NCBI GenBank assembly: GCA_965277595.1
Contig: CBDIDH010000001.1
Coordinates: 1 to 64,000, forward strand
Source of the DNA: CBDIDH01 sp965277595
GTDB lineage: Bacteria > Planctomycetota > Planctomycetia > Isosphaerales > Isosphaeraceae
DNA length: 64,000 nucleotides
Reading direction: 5' to 3'
Part shown: positions 57,863 to 64,000 of the stretch, piece after piece
Numbering within the stretch: position 1 is the first letter of the stretch
Layout of the letters: each line of letters opens with the position of its first letter
The notes under the pieces: model-generated
Database searches by the model: none
Seen by the model: the letters and a program-made list of their open reading frames with translations, nothing else
What the model was told of the DNA's origin: nothing
Position numbers and translations under genes: made by a program

Positions 57863-58368
57863 GCCCGGTCATCCGGCCCGAGACGCCGGCCGATCGACCG
57901 GCGATCCGGGAGGTGAACCGCCGTGCGTTCGGTCGTGACGACGAGGCCCGACTGGTCGATACCCTACGAGCCGGGGGCTACGTCAGGGTGTCATTGATCG
58001 CCGAGGTCGGCGGCAAGGTCGTCGGTCACATCCTCTTCAGTGAGTTGCCGATCGTGACGCCCCAGGGTACGGCCGAAGCCCTTTCTCTTGCCCCTCTGGT
58101 GGTGGTCCCCTCGTACCAGCGGCGGGGCACAGGCTCGATGCTGGTGAGTGAGGGGCTCCGGGCCTGCTGGGACGCCGGACATCGGATCGTCGTGGTCCTC
58201 GGGCACCCCAAGTTCTACCCACGGTTCGGCTTCTCGGCGAAGCTGGCCGAGCGTCTGAGGTCGCCGTTCTCGGGACCGGCCTTCATGGCACTCGAACTGG
58301 TGCCGGGTGCCCTGGAAGGCGTCGAGGGCGATGTCCGGTATCCGCCGCCGTTCGGTGCGGCGTCGTAG
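57859..58368 (+). CDS. GNAT-family N-acetyltransferase (YhbS-like)
   Basis: A 169-residue acetyltransferase: VIRPETPADRPAIREVNRRA, VVGHILFSELPIVTP, LVVVPSYQRRGTGSMLVSEG (acetyl-CoA loop) and LGHPKFYPRFGFS. The gene overlaps the NADAR gene by 4 bp, so both come from one transcript. YhbS relatives act on small molecules or protein N-termini; here no substrate can be given. Confidence 0.9.
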   Translation: MSPVIRPETPADRPAIREVNRRAFGRDDEARLVDTLRAGGYVRVSLIAEVGGKVVGHILFSELPIVTPQGTAEALSLAPLVVVPSYQRRGTGSMLVSEGLRACWDAGHRIVVVLGHPKFYPRFGFSAKLAERLRSPFSGPAFMALELVPGALEGVEGDVRYPPPFGAAS

Positions 58369-58393
58369 ATGATCGGCATCGAATCTGAATTCG

Positions 58394-59623
58394 CTACCCG
58401 CCCGCAAATCGCTTCACGCACTCCTCGAAGTTTGGGGCGTACGCCTGGAATCCGTCCAACTCATGCTCGTGGAGATAGACCGGATACTCCGGGCCGTCCC
58501 CGGACAGGTCGAAGCAGAAGGCGTCCCCGTGGCCCGTGGTGGCGAAGAGCAGGCCGTCGATCCGGGCGCTCTCTTCGCCCTCGACCCGGATCGTATCCCG
58601 TCGATACTCGACGGTGTTCATGCCGTCGGGTCCGAGGATACTGGCATCGAACCCCTCCGTTTCGTCGAGGTCGTGGAAGGTCGTCGGACCCACTTTCGAG
58701 ATGAACGCCTTGTAGGAAGCGGGGAGTGGCTTCCCGATCCTGGCCTCGACCGACGAGAAGTCAGGCGGAACCTCCCATTTACGGGCATATTTCTTGACGT
58801 AGCCCCGGAACCAACGGCTCACCTTCACCGAGTCGGAGGAATCTGGGGGCGTCGAGAGGCCGAGTTCGGTCATCTTCCTGGTCTGCTCGTCCACCCAAAA
58901 GAGGTCATCGCCCGTCGGTCGTGCCTCGTCGGCGAGAAGGCGAACGACCCCCTTGATCCCCAACTTCTTGAAGAGGTGCTCAAGCCGCACCGAGAAGTAC
59001 AGCGAGCGGTTGAGCCCGAGGCGTGTCCAGTGATGAGGTGGGGCGTACGGCAGCCGGTCCTTCGGCGATAGCTTGATCTTGAGGACGCTGATGATATACC
59101 ACCTCGACTCCTCCCCCGTGACCTCGGCAGAAAACCAGCCCGAGGACTTGGCGATGTCGGCACCGATCGAGTCGGGGAATTGCTCCTCATAACCACCGCT
59201 CCAGTCGTATTGAGAGCCCCAGTGGGCGACCTTCGGCTCGCCGCATTCGGGGCACCTGGGGACTTCCGCTTTCACGGACCCGATGGCGACCGTTCGGGCG
59301 GGTACTGCGAGCGACCAGGGTGTCGGCTCCTCCGTCTTCGAGTCGAACGTGGGATAGAACTCGCACTGACCGGGGCAGACTGCTTCGATGACCTTGCGGG
59401 CTCGCTCACGGGCGAGGAAGTTGCCGACGTCCGCCATGTCAAGCTCGCACGGCCTCGTGACCCCCCTTCCGATGAGATAAGGCTGGGGGACGTGATCGAG
59501 ATCGGGGAACTTGCAATGGTGGCACTTATCGGGGCGGGCGTTCAACGGCAACCCGAACCGGCCTTTATGGTCCATCTGACTGTCGGACAAGCAGATTGCG
59601 ACATAACTCAGACTCCGTTTCAT
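58394..59623 (-). CDS. SMI1/KNR4-family protein with N-terminal zinc-type segment
   Basis: A 409-residue protein. The N-terminal part has cysteine pairs (KCHHCKFPDLDH, later PRCPECGEPKVAHWG). The C-terminal ~140 residues are a SUKH/SMI1-KNR4 domain: FSSVEARIGKPLPASYKAFI, VGPTTFHDLDETEGFD, FATTGHGDAFCFDLSGDGPE, YPVYLHEHELDGFQAYAPNF. SUKH proteins often serve as immunity proteins to nuclease toxins. No toxin gene is next to it, so that role is unproven. The gene at 59642 is upstream, on the same strand. Confidence 0.85.
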   Translation of the reverse strand: MKRSLSYVAICLSDSQMDHKGRFGLPLNARPDKCHHCKFPDLDHVPQPYLIGRGVTRPCELDMADVGNFLARERARKVIEAVCPGQCEFYPTFDSKTEEPTPWSLAVPARTVAIGSVKAEVPRCPECGEPKVAHWGSQYDWSGGYEEQFPDSIGADIAKSSGWFSAEVTGEESRWYIISVLKIKLSPKDRLPYAPPHHWTRLGLNRSLYFSVRLEHLFKKLGIKGVVRLLADEARPTGDDLFWVDEQTRKMTELGLSTPPDSSDSVKVSRWFRGYVKKYARKWEVPPDFSSVEARIGKPLPASYKAFISKVGPTTFHDLDETEGFDASILGPDGMNTVEYRRDTIRVEGEESARIDGLLFATTGHGDAFCFDLSGDGPEYPVYLHEHELDGFQAYAPNFEECVKRFAGG

Positions 59624-59641
59624 GGACCGCCCCTCCCTCCG

Positions 59642-60100
59642 CTATGATTTCAAACCTCGGCCTTCCTGGTTTTTCCCGAAGAAGCTTGCCGCCCGCTCCT
59701 TGAACTCTTCCCCGGTGATCTTCGCCCCCCAGGTCGTCGGGATCTTGACCAGCTTCTTCACCTCGTCGTACGAGAGGTCGGCCCTCACCAGCTTCTCCAT
59801 GGTCGGGAGGAAGGTCTTCTTGAAGAACCCGCCCATCTTGTCGGCGACCTGATGGTCGAACGACTCGGCGGTGATCGTGGTCTTTTTCTTCTTCTCGGCG
59901 GCGTCCTTCCGGGCCTTGTGGTCGTCCTGAGTGCCGCCACCGTGCCCGAGCTTGGCCTTGGCCCCCATGACCGCCGCCACCATCCCCCGCTCCTTCGCCT
60001 CCTCATCGTCCAGCCCGTCGAGCAGAGCCTTGGCGTAAGTGTAGGTGGCCAGGATGTCGAACTTGCCGATCGAGACATCGTCGGGTGACTTCTTTATCAT
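59642..60100 (-). CDS. Hypothetical protein (152 residues)
   Basis: A soluble, charged protein (MIKKSPDDVSIGKFDILATY and on) with Lys-rich middle KARKDAAEKKKKTT and a C-terminal helical part. An ATYTYAKALLDGLDDEEAKE stretch may be a small helical domain. It lies 18 bp upstream of the SUKH gene, so they are likely co-transcribed. No family recognised. Confidence 0.65.
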   Translation of the reverse strand: MIKKSPDDVSIGKFDILATYTYAKALLDGLDDEEAKERGMVAAVMGAKAKLGHGGGTQDDHKARKDAAEKKKKTTITAESFDHQVADKMGGFFKKTFLPTMEKLVRADLSYDEVKKLVKIPTTWGAKITGEEFKERAASFFGKNQEGRGLKS

Positions 60101-60302
60101 CTCATCCTACCCTTCGATAAAAGAGAGATAGACACAAGCCCCACCACTGAATGGAGCGAAGGCGGAAGAGTCCTCGGTTGCCGCCGGCCGCAATTCCTTC
60201 GGACACCCGATGGACGTGCGAGTCCGATACCGGGATCATGTCCCGCCGACCCGTGTTTCGACGGACGGGGGAAGAACCAACGACCCGCTGGCATAAACCC
60301 TC

Positions 60303-61151
60303 ATGAAATCTTGCTCCCGATTCCTGCTCGCCGCCCTACTTTGCGCCGCCGGGAACCCACTCAACGCCCAGACGACGGATCTGGACACGCAACTCATGCT
60401 GGCGACGTTCAGGGTGGTGAACCCCGAGTCGAGCGGCACGGCGTTCGTCCTGAGCCGCCCGGACCCGGATGAGCCGACGAAACCACGGTTCGTCCTCGTG
60501 ACCGCCGAGCACGTCCTGCGACAGATGACGGGCGACGAGGCGACGGTCCTCTACCGCAGGCGGGAGGCCGACGGCGGCTACACGAAGTCTCCCGCCAGGC
60601 TCAAGGTCCGGGACGGCGGGAAAGCGATCTGGACCAGGCACCCCACCGCCGACGTGGCCGTCATGGAGGTCTCGCCACCCCCCGAGGTGTTCATCCCCGA
60701 GGTCCCGGCCGCTCTGCTCTCCTCCGACGCCGACCTGAGCCGGTACGAGGTCCATCCGGGCGACCTGATCCGGTGCATCGGTTTCCCCCACCCGAACCAG
60801 TTCCAGGCCAACGAGTCGGGGTTCGGCGTGGTCCGGCTCGGGTGCATCGCCAGTTACCCGCTGCTGCCGACCAGGAAGAACAACACGTTCCTCTGCGACC
60901 TCAACAGCTTCGAGGGGGACAGCGGTAGCCCGGTCTACCTCTGCGGGGACAATCGGACTTACGGGGGGAAGCCGCAACCGGGCCAGGTGCGGTTGATCCT
61001 CGGCCTGGTCGTCGGGCAGCATTTCCTCGACGAGGAGTTCAAGATGATTTATCAGTCCGGGAAGTTCCGGCACCGGATGGGGATGGGGATCGTGGTTCAC
61101 GCCTCGGTCATCGAGGAAGCCATCGGGCTCCTGCCCCGGAAGCGGGACTGA
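60303..61151 (+). CDS. Exported trypsin-like serine peptidase
   Basis: A 282-residue protein with a signal peptide (FLLAALLCAAGNPLNAQTTD). The catalytic triad can be placed: His in LVTAEHVLRQ, Asp in TADVAVMEV and Ser in EGDSGSPVYL, all in trypsin/HtrA order. No PDZ domain follows. It is convergent with the kptA gene. The substrate is unknown; periplasmic quality control or defence against proteins are options. Confidence 0.88.
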   Translation: MKSCSRFLLAALLCAAGNPLNAQTTDLDTQLMLATFRVVNPESSGTAFVLSRPDPDEPTKPRFVLVTAEHVLRQMTGDEATVLYRRREADGGYTKSPARLKVRDGGKAIWTRHPTADVAVMEVSPPPEVFIPEVPAALLSSDADLSRYEVHPGDLIRCIGFPHPNQFQANESGFGVVRLGCIASYPLLPTRKNNTFLCDLNSFEGDSGSPVYLCGDNRTYGGKPQPGQVRLILGLVVGQHFLDEEFKMIYQSGKFRHRMGMGIVVHASVIEEAIGLLPRKRD

Positions 61152-61156
61152 CGGGG

Positions 61157-61699
61157 TCACTCTGAGGACAGATAGCCCGGCGGGACGGCGTCCGTTAGCC
61201 ACACGCCGTTGGCCGAGAGGAAGAATGTGTGGCCGTCACTGAGCATCCTTCTTGCATCGACCGTGAGGACCACCGGCTGACCCCGCCTGGCCCCGACCTT
61301 CCAGGCCGTCTCCTTGTCCTTCGACAAATGGACGTGGTGCCGCTTCCCCTTGTTCAAACCGTCGGCCAGGATCGACGGGAGGAACCGCTCGACCGTCCCG
61401 TGGTACAAGACTTCAGGCGGCTCACGCTCTTCCAGTTGCAGGTCCACCTCGACGCTGTGCCCCTGGTTGGCCCGGATCAGGTCGCCGGTCCCGTCGAACG
61501 AGTACCGCCGCTTGTCGTTCGTCTCGACGCACTCGACCAGTTCGTCGTAGCTGATCGGGAAGCCGTGTTTCCCGGCTGCGGCGAGCAGGTCGCCCACCGG
61601 CACCCAGCCGCCCGGCTGGAGGGTCAGGCCAAGCTCGCCGGGGGCGTGACGGAGGTACTTCGCCAGGTACTTGCTGACCCTCGTCAATCTCGGCTGCAT
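61157..61699 (-). CDS. kptA: RNA 2'-phosphotransferase (Tpt1/KptA family)
   Basis: A 180-residue protein of family length: RVSKYLAKYLRHAPGELGLT, GWVPVGDLLAAAGKHGFPIS, KRRYSFDGTGDLIRANQGHS (Arg-Gln-His motif), VLYHGTVERFLPSILADGLN and RHHVHLSKDKETAWKVG. The enzyme moves an internal 2'-phosphate from RNA to NAD, giving ADP-ribose 1'',2''-cyclic phosphate. Bacteria lack the tRNA-splicing pathway that needs it, so its job is open; 2'-phosphates or ADP-ribosylated RNA may be substrates. Confidence 0.93.
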   Translation of the reverse strand: MQPRLTRVSKYLAKYLRHAPGELGLTLQPGGWVPVGDLLAAAGKHGFPISYDELVECVETNDKRRYSFDGTGDLIRANQGHSVEVDLQLEEREPPEVLYHGTVERFLPSILADGLNKGKRHHVHLSKDKETAWKVGARRGQPVVLTVDARRMLSDGHTFFLSANGVWLTDAVPPGYLSSE

Positions 61700-61873
61700 G
61701 TCGAGGCCCTTTCCGCAAGGATCATCGACCAGGATGATACGCCCGAGCCCGAGCCGCTTCCAGGTCGTGAGCGATCGAACGGAGGCAAACCGAGGCCGAA
61801 GGCGGTATGATCTTTCCTGCCAAAGAGATCCGGGGACGGTCCCGCTTCACGCCGCTTTCAGAGACCGCAGACC

Positions 61874-62719
61874 ATGAAGATCCTGACCGTCATTGGTTTG
61901 ACCATTCTCCTGGCGTCAACCTCCCGAGCCGCCGAGTCCGAGCCGTTCCCCGGTGCCGTCGGCCGGTGGGAGGGATTCGCCCGGCACGACTTCCGGGTGG
62001 ACGGGCTGAACGTCACCGTCGTCGAGCCAAAGACGCCGCTGCCCGGAAGGCCGTGGGCCTGGAGGGGCGAGTTCTTCGGGGCCTTCCCCAACGCCGACGT
62101 CGAACTGGTCAAGCGGGGCTGGCACCTGGCTTACGTGGGCGTCCCCGACCTGTTCGGCTCGCCCGAGGCGGTCGTTCGCTGGGAGAAGGTCTACGACGTG
62201 CTGGTGAACCGCCATAAGCTGAGCCCGAAGCCGGGCCTGATCGGTCTGAGCCGGGGTGCCCTCTACTGCATGGCCTGGGCTGCGGCCCACCCCGACAAGA
62301 CCCTGGCGGTCTACCTCGACAACGGCGTCTGCGACTTCAGGAGTTGGCCGGGCGGCAAACCGAAGGGACTCGGCGATGGCGTCGGCTCGCCGGAGGAGTG
62401 GGCGAAGCTGCTGAAAGCCTACGGCTTCAAGGACGACCAGGAAGCCATCGCTTCCAAGCTCAACCCGGTGGACCGTCTCAAGCCGCTGGCGGACGCCAAG
62501 GTTCCGATCCTGCTCGTCTACGGCGACAGCGACCGGACCGTCCCCCACCTTGAGAATTCGGAGATCGTCTACGACAGGTACAAGGCGCTGGGCGGGCCGG
62601 TGGAGCGGGTCGTGAAGCCGGGGGCCGACCACCACCCCCACGGGCTCACCGACCCCAGGCCGGTGGTCGAATTCTTCGAGCGGGCCTGGCGGGCCGAAGG
62701 GTCGTCGGCGGTGCGTTGA
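61874..62719 (+). CDS. Exported alpha/beta hydrolase
   Basis: A 281-residue protein with signal peptide (ILTVIGLTILLASTSRAAES) and an alpha/beta-hydrolase fold: GLSRGALYCMAWAA (nucleophile elbow GxSxG), LLVYGDSDRTVPHLENS (acid) and GADHHPHGLTDPRPVVEFF (His). Planctomycetes use such enzymes in glycan or ester turnover. The next gene, an SGNH hydrolase, is 49 bp away, so the pair may act on the same substrate. Confidence 0.87.
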   Translation: MKILTVIGLTILLASTSRAAESEPFPGAVGRWEGFARHDFRVDGLNVTVVEPKTPLPGRPWAWRGEFFGAFPNADVELVKRGWHLAYVGVPDLFGSPEAVVRWEKVYDVLVNRHKLSPKPGLIGLSRGALYCMAWAAAHPDKTLAVYLDNGVCDFRSWPGGKPKGLGDGVGSPEEWAKLLKAYGFKDDQEAIASKLNPVDRLKPLADAKVPILLVYGDSDRTVPHLENSEIVYDRYKALGGPVERVVKPGADHHPHGLTDPRPVVEFFERAWRAEGSSAVR

Positions 62720-62768
62720 GGGGTTGTGCCCCGAAGACGATCCTACGCTCTCCTGCGGGACGCCCGAG

Positions 62769-63428
62769 ATGACGTATCCCGTTCTCTACCTTGCCGACCG
62801 TGAATCGCCCTCTTTCCAGACCAGCCGGACGTCGGTCGATGTCGTGTGTGCGGGCGACAGCATCACGGGATGGAACAACGTCGGCGGCGTGTCGGACTGG
62901 CCGTACCGCACCTACCCGGATCGGCTTCAGGGCCTCTGCGAACCTTCGGGCCTGAGGATCGCCAACGGGGGCATCGCCGGGGAGGTCAGCCGGAACGGCC
63001 TCGGCCAGGTCGAGGATTACCTGGCGTTGTTCCCGAACGCCCATTACTTCGTCGTCGGCTACGGGACCAACGACCTGGGGATCTGGCCTCAAGTCGAGAC
63101 GACCAGCCCCCGGATCATCGAGAACCTCGACCGGATGGTCCAAGCGGTCAGGGGCGGCGGGAGGGAACCGATCCTCCTCAACGTGCCCCATGCGAACGAG
63201 TCCTTGTTCCCCCGACGGGACGCCGAGGACCTGCACCGCATCAGGGATTACCATAACGGCCGGCTGCGGACGTTTTGCGAGGACAGCCGGGTCCCGCTTG
63301 CGGACATCGGCTCGAAACTCCGTGACGGGCACTTCGCCGACGAGTTGCACCCGAACGAGGCGGGCGCTCGGGTGATTGCCGAGGAGGTCTTTCGGGTGCT
63401 GACCGGCCTCCGGGAAACCGAGTCCTGA
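62769..63428 (+). CDS. SGNH/GDSL-type hydrolase
   Basis: A 219-residue protein from ATG 62769. Block I is VVCAGDSITGWNN (catalytic Ser), block II ANGGIAGEVSRNG, block III GYGTNDLGIWP and block V DELHPNEAGARVIAEE (Asp, His). It is an esterase or lipase-like enzyme without a signal peptide in this start; a start at 62724 adds 15 non-hydrophobic residues. It lies behind the alpha/beta hydrolase. Confidence 0.88.
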   Translation: MTYPVLYLADRESPSFQTSRTSVDVVCAGDSITGWNNVGGVSDWPYRTYPDRLQGLCEPSGLRIANGGIAGEVSRNGLGQVEDYLALFPNAHYFVVGYGTNDLGIWPQVETTSPRIIENLDRMVQAVRGGGREPILLNVPHANESLFPRRDAEDLHRIRDYHNGRLRTFCEDSRVPLADIGSKLRDGHFADELHPNEAGARVIAEEVFRVLTGLRETES

Positions 63429-63433
63429 AGCTC

Positions 63434-63883
63434 CTACTGCGGCTCGACGACGACCTCCGTTTTCACCGAGTTGGCGATGAAGCAGGCGTGGTGGGCCTGG
63501 TCGTGGAGTTGCCGGAGTTGCTCGGGGCCGGGCATCTTCTCACCGCCGAAACGGACCTGGGGCCTGAGCGTCACTCGGGTCATGGCCAGTCGGCCGGTTG
63601 CATCCTTCGCCAGGACGCCGACCGCCTCGTCCTTGTAACCGTCCACGACGTACCGCTTGCGTGCGGCAATCGCCAGGAACGTGAGCATGTGGCAGCTTGA
63701 GAGGCTGGCGACGAACGCCTCCTCGGGATCGACGCACGACTCGCTCCCCAGGTAAGCGGGGTTCGCCGAGGCCCGGACCGTGACGCCCGCATCGAAGACC
63801 CAATCGTGGTCCCGATTGTACGTCTCGTAGGCGAAGTCGGGCGTCTCCCGCTCCCAATCGACCGTGACCTTGTGCCCGGACAT
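63434..63883 (-). CDS. OsmC-family peroxiredoxin-like protein
   Basis: A 149-residue protein (YhfA/OsmC type): SGHKVTVDWERETPDFAYET, ESCVDPEEAFVASLSSCHML (first catalytic Cys) and LRQLHDQAHHACFIANSVKT (second Cys). The pair of cysteines can reduce organic hydroperoxides. It is convergent with the SGNH gene, 5 bp apart. The remaining 117 bp to the window edge contain its promoter region and nothing else I recognise. Confidence 0.9.
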   Translation of the reverse strand: MSGHKVTVDWERETPDFAYETYNRDHDWVFDAGVTVRASANPAYLGSESCVDPEEAFVASLSSCHMLTFLAIAARKRYVVDGYKDEAVGVLAKDATGRLAMTRVTLRPQVRFGGEKMPGPEQLRQLHDQAHHACFIANSVKTEVVVEPQ

Positions 63884-64000
63884 GGCGTTGGTCCTGAAAA
63901 TGACTGCCGTTCTTGAGGTGAATAGCGCTACCAGACCCCAGGAATTAGCCTGAAGCGAACTCGTTTCGTGTAACCATCGTAACCCGCCAACTCGGCCCGG

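Overview
The window looks like chromosomal or large-replicon DNA of a planctomycete, probably of the Isosphaeraceae type. This is inference. It rests on generally high GC, an ECF sigma factor of the long planctomycete kind (39.3-40.1 kb), planctomycete-style small membrane and signal-peptide proteins of unknown function, and a mix of bacterial and eukaryote-like families (caspase, CHAT, KptA, histone-deacetylase-like, NADAR). Much of the window is accessory: gene fragments, insertion sequences, MITE-like elements and tRNA-fragment junctions separate blocks that each make sense on their own.

Layout. 0-5.5 kb: an XRE regulator, an ImmA/IrrE protease and an HNH nuclease (its 3' end cut by an IS701-like element) face a caspase-like protease gene and its partner. 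5.6-13.4 kb: a ParB-methyltransferase fusion divergent from an Mrr-type nuclease, a second XRE paralogue, a SprT-like gene broken by a frameshift and a 105-bp TA-flanked palindromic element, an SNF2 helicase cut by a complete 1383-bp IS, and a lower-GC phage-like remnant. 13.5-20 kb: exonuclease III and a stress set (cupin, KGG-like protein, manganese catalase, MBL hydrolase, zinc alcohol dehydrogenase, SDR). 20-30.4 kb: plasmid- or phage-like genes (DUF932 with an internal stop, a NUMOD4-HNH endonuclease, two small paralogues), a LOG-family protein, an SbcD/SbcC-like pair, an autoinhibited Fic protein with repeated upstream sites, and an AbrB/DUF1778 antitoxin with a GNAT toxin.

30.4-38.9 kb: a junction of three gene fragments leads into a sulfur gene block. 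An ArsR repressor diverges from a long co-directional set: a 68-codon small membrane protein that appears to be read through an in-frame TGA (candidate selenoprotein), DsrE, rhodanese, TauE/SafE permease, persulfide-dioxygenase-rhodanese fusion, a second DsrE with an amber codon, a SoxB-like phosphoesterase and a DUF1264 protein. A sulfite-oxidase fragment and a DUF2892 protein lie on the other side of arsR. 39-43 kb: a sigma-factor gene ended by a 252-bp MITE, IS66 and IS4 remnants, a truncated integrase, and a 42-bp 3' fragment of tRNA-Gly(CCC) that marks an attachment site.

43-64 kb: mostly planctomycete housekeeping or unknown genes (HDAC-like, EEP nuclease, DUF72, ThuA, phosphoesterases, NADAR, GNAT, KptA, hydrolases, OsmC). 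They are interrupted at 48.3-50.5 kb by a low-GC insert with a CxxCH protein and a Ser/Thr-rich secreted protein. At 51.3-54.2 kb there is a compact four-gene operon: two tandem AbiTii paralogues, a CHAT protease and a winged-helix/GTPase fusion. I regard this operon as the best candidate for an undescribed immune or cell-suicide system. The candidate TGA-containing sulfur protein is the second main result.
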